Shown piece by piece: positions 10,889 to 20,927 of a DNA stretch of 64,000 bases. The position numbers and the translations under genes are program-made. Every line of letters begins with the position of its first letter. The stretch's first letter is position 1. The stretch is from contig NZ_FOEP01000011.1 in the NCBI RefSeq assembly GCF_900110775.1, positions 1 to 64,000 on the forward strand, in the 5' to 3' direction. The notes beneath the pieces are model-generated. The model was not told the origin of the DNA. It saw only the letters and a program-made list of their open reading frames with translations, and did no database searches. Origin of the DNA: Thalassovita taeanensis (lineage in GTDB: Bacteria > Pseudomonadota > Alphaproteobacteria > Rhodobacterales > Rhodobacteraceae).

Positions 10889-10914
10889 TGTCCCTAACAT
10901 ATCTGGCGAGCAGA

Positions 10915-12582
<1,668 letters not shown>

Positions 12583-12605
12583 TCAGAATTTCAGGGGGGT
12601 GACGA

Positions 12606-12893
12606 TCAGGCAATGATGCCCATGATGTCGGATTCTTTCATGATCAGCAGTTCTTCACCTTCAAGGGTGATTTCGGTGCCGGACCATTTGCCAAACAGGA
12701 TCTTGTCGCCTGCTTTGACGTCCATTGCGATGCGATCGCCGTCATCGTCTTTTGCGCCTGCGCCAACGGACACAACGATGCCCTCGGCGGGCTTTTCTTT
12801 TGCGCTATCGGGGATGATAAGACCACCCTTGGTCTTTTCGTCGCCTTCGATGCGGCGGACCAGCACGCGGTCATGAAGCGGTGTAAATGCCAT
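12606..12893 (-). CDS. groS: Co-chaperonin GroES (Hsp10)
   Basis: This is the 95-residue lid of the GroEL cage. [21 protein letters not shown], the mobile loop [15 protein letters not shown] and the terminal [11 protein letters not shown] are standard. I use the ATG at 12893 because the family starts exactly at this MAFTPLHDR; an upstream in-frame start at 12914 would add seven residues. It is the first gene of the heat-shock operon. Confidence 0.98.
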   Translation of the reverse strand: MAFTPLHDRVLVRRIEGDEKTKGGLIIPDSAKEKPAEGIVVSVGAGAKDDDGDRIAMDVKAGDKILFGKWSGTEITLEGEELLIMKESDIMGIIA

Positions 12894-12945
12894 CTCTGAG
12901 GCTCCTTGGCTCAAAGTTTCTCCCTTAACCCCTCAAAAGGGGTCG

Positions 12946-12972
12946 TTATCACTCGCTCTGTTCGAGTGCTAA
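12946..12972 (-). promoter_or_regulatory. CIRCE operator (HrcA binding site)
   Basis: On the minus strand the sequence is TTAGCACTC, nine bases, then GAGTGATAA. It differs from the consensus TTAGCACTC-N9-GAGTGCTAA at a single position. It lies 52 nt upstream of groES and directly after the proposed -10 box, the usual arrangement for HrcA repression of groESL. Confidence 0.95.
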
Positions 12973-12979
12973 CAGCGCA

Positions 12980-13008
12980 TAGCTAAGCAGCGAGCAAAGC
13001 CGAGTCAA
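12980..13008 (-). promoter_or_regulatory. Probable groESL promoter
   Basis: On the minus strand, TTGACT (13003-13008) and TAGCTA (12980-12985) are separated by 17 bases, a reasonable -35/-10 pair. The CIRCE operator starts 7 bases downstream of the -10, so repressor binding would block initiation. Confidence 0.65.
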
Positions 13009-13039
13009 CACGCGGTTTTTGAAATTTTTCTGAAACCCG

Positions 13040-13690
13040 TCAGTCCAGAACGGCGCGCCCGGCCTCGGTCAGATCATAAATCCCAACCTCAACCCGCTCG
13101 AACCAGCCATAATGATTGTCGCGCATGATCAGCGTTGCCTTCGCCACCGATGCCGCCTTGGCCACCACCGCGCCCTTGCTCGGCCCCGCCTCCGCCAGAT
13201 AAGCCGCGCAACGCTCCGCCTCCTGACGATAGGCCGTCACCCGCTTGCCACGCAAGCCGCCCAGATTCGGATCGCCCTCGCGCCGCTCGAATTCGCCCAG
13301 CAACGCCGCCTTGCGCCGCGCCACCTTGCGCGGCTGAAACGGTGTCGGTTCGTGATGCAACTGCACCTCGCCCTGCGCGATCTGTACCGACAGCACTCCG
13401 ATTCCCAACCGCTTGCACAGCCCCAGATTGCCCTTGAACGCACGCCACCCCGCCTTGCCTTTCCAACGCGGCACCGCCACAAAAACCACATCCGTGATCG
13501 CCTGCCGCGCCACCGCCTGCTGCAACAACGTCAATGAAAACCCGGTCTTCAGCTCGACAATCAGCGGCGCCTCGCCCACGCGCACGGCCACCACATCGGC
13601 TGCCCCCACCTCGCCCTTCACCTCATAGCCGCGCGCCTCAAGAAACGCCTTCACCGGCGCGTAAAGCTGAGTTTCAGGAGCACGTGTCAT
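13040..13690 (-). CDS. DUF2161 family protein (putative PD-(D/E)XK phosphodiesterase)
   Basis: The protein has 216 residues. The N-terminal half resembles a PD-(D/E)XK nuclease fold: a VGAADVVAVRVGEAPLIVELKTGF stretch places Asp and the ELK pair where catalytic metal ligands sit. A basic middle (PRKVARRKAALL) and a C-terminal winged-helix-like region follow. This matches the DUF2161 family common in Rhodobacterales, whose function is not established. The start at 13690 (MTRAPETQLY) is taken because the long N-terminal extension of the open frame is not family-like. It is divergent from ppaC. Confidence 0.78.
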   Translation of the reverse strand: MTRAPETQLYAPVKAFLEARGYEVKGEVGAADVVAVRVGEAPLIVELKTGFSLTLLQQAVARQAITDVVFVAVPRWKGKAGWRAFKGNLGLCKRLGIGVLSVQIAQGEVQLHHEPTPFQPRKVARRKAALLGEFERREGDPNLGGLRGKRVTAYRQEAERCAAYLAEAGPSKGAVVAKAASVAKATLIMRDNHYGWFERVEVGIYDLTEAGRAVLD

Positions 13691-13835
13691 CGCCTCATCA
13701 TACCTGCCCACCGCGCGGCTTCCAGACCCATTCCACCGCCCGCCCGACAGACCGTTCGCCGCAGCACAGACAGGTGACAAGCGCCAACGCTGGGACTATA
13801 ACGCCCGCAAAACACACATCGCATAGGACCCCCAC

Positions 13836-14756
13836 ATGACCATTCAGGTTTTCGGCCATAAATCCCCCGACACAGACTCCACCGGCTCGCCCATCATCTG
13901 GGCCTGGTACCTGTCCGAGATCAAAGGCACGCCCGCCGCTCCCAAGCTGCTGGGCGAACCCAATACCGAAGCCGCCTTCGTGCTGACCCGCTGGAACCTC
14001 GACAAGCCCGAAATCATCTCGGGCGTCGACGTCGGCGCGCCTGTGGTCATCGTTGACACCAACAACCCCGCCGAGCTGCCCGACGGAATCAATGACGCCG
14101 ACATCACCGCCATCATCGACCACCACAAACTGGTCGGCGGTCTGGAAACCAAAGGCCCGATCGACATCACGATCCGCCCGCTGGCCTGCACCGCGACCAT
14201 TCTGATCGACCTGATGGGCGACGACGCCGCCAAAATGCCCGAGGCCATCAAAGGCGCCGCGCTGTCATGTATCCTGTCCGACACGCTGGAATTCCGCTCG
14301 CCCACCACCACCCCACATGACCGTGCCGTCGCTGAAAAACTGGCGGCCGATCTGGGCATCGACATCGCGACCTATGCCGCCGAGCTGTTCGAGGCCAAAT
14401 CCGACGTCAGCGCATTCTCCGACGCTGAACTGCTGCGCATGGACTCGAAAGAATACACCATCGACGGCACCGAATTCCGCGTCTCGGTTCTGGAAACCAC
14501 CGCGCCGAAAATCGTCCTCGACCGCAAGGACAGCCTGATGGCCTCGATGGTCGATGTCGCCAAAGAAGACGGCGCCGATCAGGTCCTGCTCTTCGTCATC
14601 GACATCCTGAACGAAGAAGCCACCCTGATGGTCCCGAACGATCTGGTCAAAACCGTGGCTGAAAAATCCTTCGGTGCGACCGTGACCGGCGATCTGGTTG
14701 TCCTGCCCGGCATCATGTCGCGCAAGAAACAGATCATTCCGAACCTCAAGATCTGA
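13836..14756 (+). CDS. ppaC: Manganese-dependent inorganic pyrophosphatase
   Basis: This family II (DHH superfamily) enzyme hydrolyses pyrophosphate. The 306 residues contain the N-terminal GHKSPDTDS metal site, the VDTNNP motif, DHH in IIDHHKL, and the C-terminal MSRKKQIIPNL with the substrate-binding SRKKQ motif. This is unrelated to the family I Ppa. It is a single gene followed by a strong shared terminator. Confidence 0.96.
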   Translation: MTIQVFGHKSPDTDSTGSPIIWAWYLSEIKGTPAAPKLLGEPNTEAAFVLTRWNLDKPEIISGVDVGAPVVIVDTNNPAELPDGINDADITAIIDHHKLVGGLETKGPIDITIRPLACTATILIDLMGDDAAKMPEAIKGAALSCILSDTLEFRSPTTTPHDRAVAEKLAADLGIDIATYAAELFEAKSDVSAFSDAELLRMDSKEYTIDGTEFRVSVLETTAPKIVLDRKDSLMASMVDVAKEDGADQVLLFVIDILNEEATLMVPNDLVKTVAEKSFGATVTGDLVVLPGIMSRKKQIIPNLKI

Positions 14757-14780
14757 TCTCTTCGGCGCCGAACAAAAAGA

Positions 14781-14813
14781 AACGCCCGCGAAGATTTTCG
14801 CGGGCGTTTTTGT
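14781..14813. terminator. Bidirectional terminator between ppaC and His-rich protein gene
   Basis: A perfect 12-bp stem (AACGCCCGCGAA / TTCGCGGGCGTT) with a 4-nt loop is followed by TTTTTG on the plus strand. It sits between two convergent genes and may serve both. Confidence 0.85.
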
Positions 14814-14828
14814 GTCTGTCACACCGGA

Positions 14829-15206
14829 TTACGAACGGTCGCCATGACCCCCATGATCATTGTCGTGGCCATGATCGTTGTCGTTGCCGTGACCTTCACC
14901 GTGACCATCATCATCCCCATCGTCGTCGCCGTGGTCATCGCCATGTCCATGCTCGCCGCCGACACTGCCGCCGCTGCCTTGCGACGCCTCTGCGGACTCG
15001 GCCCCCAGCTTGCCAACCGCATTGCGATTCATCACACCCAGCATTTCGTCCTCGCCGGGGGTATCCACGCTCTGCTCAAGGTTTGCCTCATGATACTGCT
15101 CCAGCAGATCATCTTCAGAGGTCGCCCATGGGTTAATGTGCCCGGCAAATACCGGCGATGTTACCAACACCGACGCCACCAAACCCGCGATTATCTTTGC
15201 ATTCAT
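14829..15206 (-). CDS. Secreted His/Asp-rich hypothetical protein
   Basis: The protein has 125 residues. A clear Sec signal peptide (MNAKIIAGLVASVLVTSPVFA) is followed by about 60 acidic residues. The last 43 residues consist almost only of His, Asp, Gly, Glu and Asn: nine His and about thirteen Asp in units such as HGHDNDHGGHGD. This suggests a periplasmic metal-binding tail (Zn, Ni or Cu), which is an inference. I favour this strand over the antisense frame because of the signal peptide, an AAAGG ribosome site and the terminator downstream. I recognise no named family. Confidence 0.7.
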   Translation of the reverse strand: MNAKIIAGLVASVLVTSPVFAGHINPWATSEDDLLEQYHEANLEQSVDTPGEDEMLGVMNRNAVGKLGAESAEASQGSGGSVGGEHGHGDDHGDDDGDDDGHGEGHGNDNDHGHDNDHGGHGDRS

Positions 15207-15397
15207 TCTTAAAGCCTTTCGTCCACAGCACTGTTCATTGACGGGTCATATATACATCTCACTTTCTGAATACATCGGAGGCGGCGCAAAATTCCCGTTT
15301 CGCGGGCAAGAACCTGCCGGTTCGTCACCCGGCGCCGCGGACGCGACCTCGAAAACGCCGCGCACAAAAGCGCCTTTCTTGCTGCGCGGCAGCACCA

Positions 15398-15441
15398 ACG
15401 TGATACATACGCAATACCGACGTAATACCGACGTGATACCG
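15398..15441. repeat. Four 11-bp direct repeats (iteron-like) upstream of HAD gene
   Basis: Four contiguous units follow the pattern ACGnnATACnn: ACGTGATACAT, ACGCAATACCG, ACGTAATACCG and ACGTGATACCG. The 11-bp period is about one helical turn, so the invariant ACG and ATAC would lie on one face of the DNA. The array ends about 31 nt before the start codon at 15473. Confidence 0.75.
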
Positions 15442-15472
15442 ACACTGTCTGCAAGCACCTGAAGGCCTGACC

Positions 15473-16345
15473 ATGACCCAGATCATCACCGCCCTGCCCC
15501 AGATCTCCAGCCGCTACGAGGCGCTGTTTGTCGACCTCTGGGGGTGCGTGCATGACGGCATCAAAGCCCTCCCCGAAGCGGTCGCCGCCCTGCAAGCCTA
15601 CCGCGCCACCGGCGGGGTCGTGGTATTGGTCACCAACTCGCCCAAGCCCCGCAAAGGGGTCGAAAAACAGCTTGAACACTTCGGTGTCCCCCAAGATGCT
15701 TGGGACACGATCGCCACCTCCGGCGATTCCGCCCGCTCGGCCATGTTCCTTGGCGTTGTCGGCCAAAAGGTGTTCTTCATTGGCGAAGATCGCGATCAGC
15801 TATTTTTCGAGCCTATTCATGTGGTTGAACAGCCCGTCGATATCCAGCGCGTCGATCTTGACGCCGCCGAAGGTATCGTTTGCACCGGCCCGTTCGACCC
15901 GACGGCCGATCCCGCCGACCTGCGCCCGCAGCTGCTTTTTGCCAAGCAGAAGGGCCTGAAACTGCTCTGCGCCAACCCCGATATCGTCGTTGATCGCGGC
16001 GATCATCGTGAATGGTGCGCCGGGGCGATTGCCCGGCTCTATACTGAAATGGGCGGCGAAAGCCTGTATTTCGGCAAGCCGCATCCGCCGATCTATGACC
16101 TCGCCCGGCGGCGACTCGCGGCGTTAGGAAAAGATATACCCGATGCTGCGATTCTGGCCATCGGTGACGGGGCGCAAACCGACATCAAAGGCGCCATGGG
16201 CGAGGATATTGATTCCCTGTTCATTTCCGGCGGCCTGGCACGCGAAGAAACAAAAACCGCCCCTCAACCCGACCCAGAGGCGCTAACTGATTATCTTCAA
16301 AGGGAACTTTCTGCCCCGACCTATACGATAGGGCAACTGCGCTGA
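15473..16345 (+). CDS. TIGR01459 family HAD-type hydrolase
   Basis: This HAD-superfamily protein has 290 residues, in the NagD/class IIA branch. Motif I reads FVDLWGCVHDG, where DLWG replaces DxD. Motif II is VTNSPKP, and motifs III/IV are FGKPHPPIYD and GDGAQTDIKGA. This is the TIGR01459 pattern common in alphaproteobacteria, with no confirmed substrate. Because the second motif I Asp is Trp, a phosphatase role is uncertain. GAAGG at 15461-15465 fits the ATG at 15473. Four 11-bp direct repeats lie immediately upstream and may be an operator. Confidence 0.88.
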   Translation: MTQIITALPQISSRYEALFVDLWGCVHDGIKALPEAVAALQAYRATGGVVVLVTNSPKPRKGVEKQLEHFGVPQDAWDTIATSGDSARSAMFLGVVGQKVFFIGEDRDQLFFEPIHVVEQPVDIQRVDLDAAEGIVCTGPFDPTADPADLRPQLLFAKQKGLKLLCANPDIVVDRGDHREWCAGAIARLYTEMGGESLYFGKPHPPIYDLARRRLAALGKDIPDAAILAIGDGAQTDIKGAMGEDIDSLFISGGLAREETKTAPQPDPEALTDYLQRELSAPTYTIGQLR

Positions 16346-16445
16346 TACAAATAGGGCTTGATTTTCTGCGCCTGCAAAGCAATAAAGTTCCAACATTTGG
16401 CGCCTAGGCGTCTGAAAATTACTCAGCGAACCAAACGGAGGTCGC

Positions 16446-16889
16446 ATGTTGGACAACTTGCCGCGCGGAACGATCTGCATCGAAGACATCGAAATGGGGA
16501 TGGTGCGCCATCTAAACAAAGTCGTCACAGACCGCGACATCGAGATGTTTGCCGAGGTTTCAACCGACCACAATCCGGTGCATCTGGATGACGACTACGC
16601 GCAGGACACCATCTTCGAAGGCCGGATCGCCCATGGCATGCTGACGGCCGGTCTGATCTCGGCCGTGATCGGCGAACAGCTCCCCGGCCACGGCACCGTG
16701 TACATGGGTCAAACGCTGAAATTCCTCGGCCCCGTCCGCCCCGGCGACATGGTGACAGCCGAGGTCGAAGTGATCGGTATCGACCACGGCAAGCGCCGGG
16801 TCCAACTGGATTGCCGCTGTCTGGTGAATGGGAAGAAAGTGCTGATTGGCGAGGCCACAGTGCTGGCACCCTCGCGTAAATTCGACTGA
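16446..16889 (+). CDS. MaoC family (R)-specific enoyl-CoA hydratase
   Basis: This 147-residue hot-dog-fold protein has the hydratase-2 motif: Asp and His in FAEVSTDHNPVHLDDDYA, then GRIAHGML. These residues hydrate trans-2-enoyl-CoA to the (R)-3-hydroxy form. PhaJ-like enzymes of this length feed PHA synthesis or act in fatty-acid metabolism. CGGAGG lies upstream of the ATG. It is followed after 71 nt by ribF on the same strand. Confidence 0.9.
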   Translation: MLDNLPRGTICIEDIEMGMVRHLNKVVTDRDIEMFAEVSTDHNPVHLDDDYAQDTIFEGRIAHGMLTAGLISAVIGEQLPGHGTVYMGQTLKFLGPVRPGDMVTAEVEVIGIDHGKRRVQLDCRCLVNGKKVLIGEATVLAPSRKFD

Positions 16890-16960
16890 TCCAAAGCCGC
16901 CACAGACCGGAATAAGCATCCCCGCTTGCACAAGGATCAAGACGGCGCTACGCCTGCGCT

Positions 16961-17899
16961 ATGCGCATCATCCGGGACTACACTTATGTAACCGAGCAGG
17001 ATCGCGGCGCCTCTGCCGCGATTGGCAATTTTGACGGGGTCCATCTGGGCCACCGCTCGGTCATCGACATCGCCCGCCGCGCCGGTGAAAAGATCGGCGC
17101 ACCGCTTGGCGTGGTGACGTTCGAACCCCATCCCAGACAATATTTCGCCCCCAAAGCCCCGGCCTTTCGCCTGATGAGCCGCGAAGCACGCGCGCATCGG
17201 CTTGAAAAGCTGGGGGTTGAGCGGCTGTATGAACTCAACTTCAACGCTGCCTTGTCGGCGCTTACACCCGAAGCATTTGCGAAACGGGTGATCAGCGATG
17301 GGCTGGGGCTGAAGCATGTGGTGGTCGGCGCAGATTTCTGTTTTGGCAACGCGCGCGCAGGCACGGTTGAGCACCTGAAGGAATTTGGCGCGACGCTTGG
17401 CTTTGGCGTCACCGTGGCCGACCTTTTGGAGGGCGACGGCATTCAAGTTTCCTCGACCGCAATTCGCACCGCCCTCAGCGAAGGCCGCCCGCGCGACGCC
17501 GCTGCGATGCTGGGCCATTGGCACCGGATCGAAGGCAAAGTGATCGGCGGCGATCAGCGTGGCCGCGAACTGGGTTTCCCAACCGCGAATATGTCGATCG
17601 ACGGGCTGCACCCGCCAAAACATGGCGTTTACGCGGTATTGGCGGATGTTCTGGAAGGGCCACACAAGGGCAGCTATCTGGGGGCCGCCTCGATCGGGGT
17701 GCGGCCAATGTTTGGCGAAAACCACCCCAATCTTGAAACCTACCTCTTTGATTTCAAGGGAGATCTCTATGGCACGCCTCTGTCCATCGGTCTGGTTGAT
17801 TACCTGCGCCCCGAGCTGAAGTTCGACAGTCTTGGAGCGCTGATCACCCAGATGGATGCCGACTGCGCCCGCGCCCGCACCATTCTGACCGCGCCATGA
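16961..17899 (+). CDS. ribF: Bifunctional riboflavin kinase / FAD synthetase
   Basis: The enzyme converts riboflavin to FMN and then FAD. The 312-residue protein has an N-terminal adenylyltransferase domain, with IGNFDGVHLGHR (HxGH-type nucleotidyl transferase) and VVGADFCFGNARAG. The C-terminal riboflavin kinase domain carries GRELGFPTANM (the PTAN motif) and the GLVDYLRPELKFDSL ending. Its stop overlaps the ycgN-like start by four bases (ATGA), which indicates coupled translation. Confidence 0.97.
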   Translation: MRIIRDYTYVTEQDRGASAAIGNFDGVHLGHRSVIDIARRAGEKIGAPLGVVTFEPHPRQYFAPKAPAFRLMSREARAHRLEKLGVERLYELNFNAALSALTPEAFAKRVISDGLGLKHVVVGADFCFGNARAGTVEHLKEFGATLGFGVTVADLLEGDGIQVSSTAIRTALSEGRPRDAAAMLGHWHRIEGKVIGGDQRGRELGFPTANMSIDGLHPPKHGVYAVLADVLEGPHKGSYLGAASIGVRPMFGENHPNLETYLFDFKGDLYGTPLSIGLVDYLRPELKFDSLGALITQMDADCARARTILTAP

Positions 17900-18354
17900 G
17901 CAACGCCACCCTGCGCCCCCGGTTCTGGGAAACCGTGTCGATAACCCGCATGACCCGCGCTGAATGGGAAGCCCTGTGTGATGGCTGCGGCAAGTGCTGC
18001 CTGAACAAACTCGAAGACGAAGACACCGGCGAGGTCGCTTTGACCCGCGTTGCCTGCCGCCTGCTGGATGATGCCACCTGCCGCTGCGGCCAGTACGAAA
18101 CCCGCCACCAGTTTGTGCCGGAATGCATCGTTCTGGATGCCAAGAACATGGATAAAAACCTGTACTGGATGCCCGAAACCTGCGCCTACAAACTGCTCTG
18201 GACCGGGCAGCAGCTGAAAGCTTGGCATCCGCTCATTTCGGGTGACCCGGACAGTGTGCACAAGGCTGGCGCGTCGGTTCAGGGTATCACTGTGCCAGAG
18301 TTCGAAATCTCGGAAGACGACTGGGAAGATTATATCATCGAGGAGCCTACCTGA
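17896..18354 (+). CDS. YcgN family cysteine cluster protein
   Basis: This 152-residue protein is cysteine-rich: CDGCGKCCLNK near residues 30-40, then Cys in CRLLDDATCRCGQY, PECI and ETCAYK. This is the UPF0153/YcgN pattern, suggesting a metal or Fe-S site; the function is unknown. It overlaps ribF by 4 nt and the aldolase gene by 1 nt (TGATG), the tightest operon in the window. Confidence 0.93.
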   Translation: MSNATLRPRFWETVSITRMTRAEWEALCDGCGKCCLNKLEDEDTGEVALTRVACRLLDDATCRCGQYETRHQFVPECIVLDAKNMDKNLYWMPETCAYKLLWTGQQLKAWHPLISGDPDSVHKAGASVQGITVPEFEISEDDWEDYIIEEPT

Positions 18355-19400
18355 TGTTTTTTACCTCCGACAATGGCGGCCCCGTGCATCCGCAGATCAT
18401 GCAGGCGCTCAGCGACGCGAATTCCGGCTTTGCTTCGGGCTATGGTGCCGATGCACAGATGGATGCGGTGCGCGCGCAACTGCGCGAGATATTCGAGGCG
18501 CCTGAGGCGGCGATCTATCTTGTGACCACGGGCACCGCGGCGAATTCACTGGCTTTGGCAACGCTGTGTCAGCCGTGGCAAACCGTGTTTTGCAGCCCTG
18601 TCGCCCATATCCACGAAGACGAATGCAACGCGCCCGAGTTCTACTCGGGCGGAGCCAAGCTGACGCTTGTCGGCGAAGGTGACAAGATGACGGCGGCGGC
18701 CTTGCGCGGCGCGATCCTTGACGAGGAAACCCGCGGCGTCCACGGACCACAACGCGGCCCGGTGTCGATCACGCAAGTGACGGAAAAGGGACGGATTTAT
18801 ACGCTGGCCGAGATCGAAGCCCTGACCACGGTTGCAAAGGAATTTGATCTGCCCGTGCATCTGGACGGTGCGCGCTTCGCCAACGCTTTGGTGGCGCTGA
18901 ACTGCTCGCCTGCGGACATGACATGGAAGGCGGGCGTGGATGCTGTCAGCTTCGGCGGCACCAAGAACGGCTGCATGGGGGTCGAGGCGGTGATCTTCTT
19001 TGATCCCAAACATGCGTGGGAATTCGAACTGCGCCGCAAGCGCGGGGCGCATCTGCTGTCCAAGCACCGGTATCTGTCGGCGCAGATGCTGGGGTATTTG
19101 GACAACGACCTGTGGCTGACCACCGCGCGGCAGGCCAATGCCACCTGCGCCCGTCTGGCCGATGGTCTGCGGCAAGTGCCCGACGCCACGTTTTTGGTGG
19201 ACCCGCAGGCCAATATCATTTTCGCCACCCTGCCCCGTGCCGTGCACCAGCGCCTGTTTGACGCCGGGGCCTATTACTATCTCATGTCCGGCACTCTGGA
19301 GGGTGATGACCCCCACGAACCGCTGACCGCGCGCTTTGTCTGTGATTGGTCAACCCAGGCAGAAACCGTGGATCAGTTCCTGAGCGTGGCGCGCGGATAA
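18354..19400 (+). CDS. ltaE: Low-specificity L-threonine aldolase
   Basis: This PLP enzyme splits L-threonine/allo-threonine into glycine and acetaldehyde. The 348 residues begin with the family's FTSDNGGPVHPQIMQAL. HIHEDECNAPEF, HLDGARFANAL and the Schiff-base Lys204 in SFGGTKNGCMG are present. Beta-eliminating lyases share this fold, but the SDN start and HLDGAR motif favour the aldolase. It is the third gene of the ribF-ycgN operon. Confidence 0.92.
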   Translation: MFFTSDNGGPVHPQIMQALSDANSGFASGYGADAQMDAVRAQLREIFEAPEAAIYLVTTGTAANSLALATLCQPWQTVFCSPVAHIHEDECNAPEFYSGGAKLTLVGEGDKMTAAALRGAILDEETRGVHGPQRGPVSITQVTEKGRIYTLAEIEALTTVAKEFDLPVHLDGARFANALVALNCSPADMTWKAGVDAVSFGGTKNGCMGVEAVIFFDPKHAWEFELRRKRGAHLLSKHRYLSAQMLGYLDNDLWLTTARQANATCARLADGLRQVPDATFLVDPQANIIFATLPRAVHQRLFDAGAYYYLMSGTLEGDDPHEPLTARFVCDWSTQAETVDQFLSVARG

Positions 19401-19407
19401 GCTCGGT

Positions 19408-20220
19408 TCAATCCGGCACGGTATCAAGGAACGTCAGAACCTCGGCACCCACCTGAACCGGGTGGGTGATCGGAACCATGTGCCCCGCCCCGGCAATCAC
19501 TGCGCGGCGCGCATTGGGCAGACGCCGCGCCAGACCATCATTGACCAGACCGATATAGTCCGGGGATTCGCCACCCTCGATCAGAAGCGTCGGCACCTTG
19601 AGCCGCTCCAACGCGCCGCTGGCCAGGATCCCGGCGGAATCGTCGTTGATTTCCGGCGCCGCATCCCGAATGACACTGATCTTTTCGGCCATTGACCGCC
19701 GCAGATCCTCTGACAGGTCCTCCCACGGACGGCCATCCCCCCAGACCTTGGAAAAGGCCCGCGCCGCGCCGATATTGTCCCCGCGCTCAAGGGCATCGTC
19801 ATGGTCCTTCAGCTCAAGATCATGCTGGGCCCGCAAACCGGGTCTGTCGGAAAAAGCCACCGCAAAGAACACCGGCTCGATCAGCACCAGCGAGCGTACT
19901 TTCTCGGGGTGCTCGACCGCCAGGCGCAACGCGACGGTGCCGCCGAAGGAATGGCCAATGACATCGACCGGCCCCTCGGGGAAGTCTGCGGCCATGCCTG
20001 TTGTGACCTGCTGAAGCGGGCCGCGATGGTCCCACTCCCCGCTGCGCCCGTGGCCCGGAATGTCAAAGGCCGTCATGTGCAACCGGCGGCCAAGACGAGC
20101 AGCAAGCCCTTTCCAAGCACCGGAATGCGCCAACGAGCAATGAATCATCAGCGCCTCGCGGGGGCCGGTGCCGAACTCAGTCCAATAGGTCGGAAAGCCA
20201 CCGCGCATGTCCTGAGGCAT
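19408..20220 (-). CDS. Alpha/beta fold hydrolase
   Basis: This 270-residue alpha/beta hydrolase has the nucleophile elbow GHSFGG (Ser91), an oxyanion region MIHCSLAHSGAW instead of the common HGxP, DIPGHGRS, and a C-terminal catalytic His in GAGHMVPITHP. An esterase, haloperoxidase-like or MhpC-like activity is possible; the substrate is unknown. It starts 3 nt after the stop of the HCCA-isomerase-like gene, so the two form a two-gene operon that could act on one pathway, probably aromatic or thiol-linked. Confidence 0.88.
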   Translation of the reverse strand: MPQDMRGGFPTYWTEFGTGPREALMIHCSLAHSGAWKGLAARLGRRLHMTAFDIPGHGRSGEWDHRGPLQQVTTGMAADFPEGPVDVIGHSFGGTVALRLAVEHPEKVRSLVLIEPVFFAVAFSDRPGLRAQHDLELKDHDDALERGDNIGAARAFSKVWGDGRPWEDLSEDLRRSMAEKISVIRDAAPEINDDSAGILASGALERLKVPTLLIEGGESPDYIGLVNDGLARRLPNARRAVIAGAGHMVPITHPVQVGAEVLTFLDTVPD

Positions 20221-20222
20221 AC

Positions 20223-20822
20223 TCAGAGCTTTCCAGCCAAGTGCAGGTCCAGATCATCCAGTCGGTCCTGTCCCCAGAACTTCTGCCCACTGTCCACCAC
20301 ATAGAACGGCGAGCCGAAGACGCCTTGCGCAACAGCCTCTTCCAGATTGGCGGCATAGGTTTCCGCCCCAACCAGAAGCCCGCTATCCGCCAACGACGGG
20401 TCAAACCCCGCCTCAGTCAGGGAAGCGCGAATGACGCCTTCGTCCGAAATATCGCGCTCTTCGCCCCAGCTGGCGCGCAGCAGCCCATGCACCAGCGCCC
20501 CGACATCGCCACCGCCCGCATTCTGCGCGGCGATGATCGCATAAGACGATGGCGCGGCGTTTACCGGCCAATATTTTGGCTTCATGTTCAACGTCAGCCC
20601 GACCTTGCGCGCCTGACGCGGCAATTCCTGAGCACGGTATTCGACCCGCGAAGCGTGCCGCTGCGGAACAGGAGCCCCGCCAGTGCGCGGAAACAGCGAC
20701 ATGATATCAAATGGCTTGTAGGTGATTTTTGCACCATGACGCCGCGTCAATTCCTCCAACCGTTTGCCTGCGAGGTAGGCGTACGGCGAAAGTGTCGAAA
20801 AAAAGTAATCTATATGGGCCAT
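20223..20822 (-). CDS. 2-hydroxychromene-2-carboxylate isomerase family protein (DsbA-like)
   Basis: This 199-residue protein has the kappa-GST/DsbA fold. It opens with DYFFSTLSPYAYLAGKRL, where Ser replaces the CxxC, as in glutathione-dependent HCCA isomerases. The cis-Pro region GVFGSPFYVVDSGQKFWGQDRLDDL is typical. The family isomerises chromene carboxylates in naphthalene breakdown, but many members have other, unknown substrates. It is divergent from prs. Confidence 0.88.
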   Translation of the reverse strand: MAHIDYFFSTLSPYAYLAGKRLEELTRRHGAKITYKPFDIMSLFPRTGGAPVPQRHASRVEYRAQELPRQARKVGLTLNMKPKYWPVNAAPSSYAIIAAQNAGGGDVGALVHGLLRASWGEERDISDEGVIRASLTEAGFDPSLADSGLLVGAETYAANLEEAVAQGVFGSPFYVVDSGQKFWGQDRLDDLDLHLAGKL

Positions 20823-20927
20823 TTGCGCGCCCTCCCCATGTGCATAGCTTTGCCAGACGGTACTTAGATGTTAAGCGAAGTCAACTTTCCGAATCTGCCA
20901 CCACGACCACTCTGGGGAACAGCTGCA

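Noticed and set aside
14844..15212. Val/Ile-rich membrane-like frame antisense to the His-rich gene
   Set aside because: The hydrophobic run is the reverse complement of His/Asp/Gly codons; the other strand has a signal peptide and a ribosome site.
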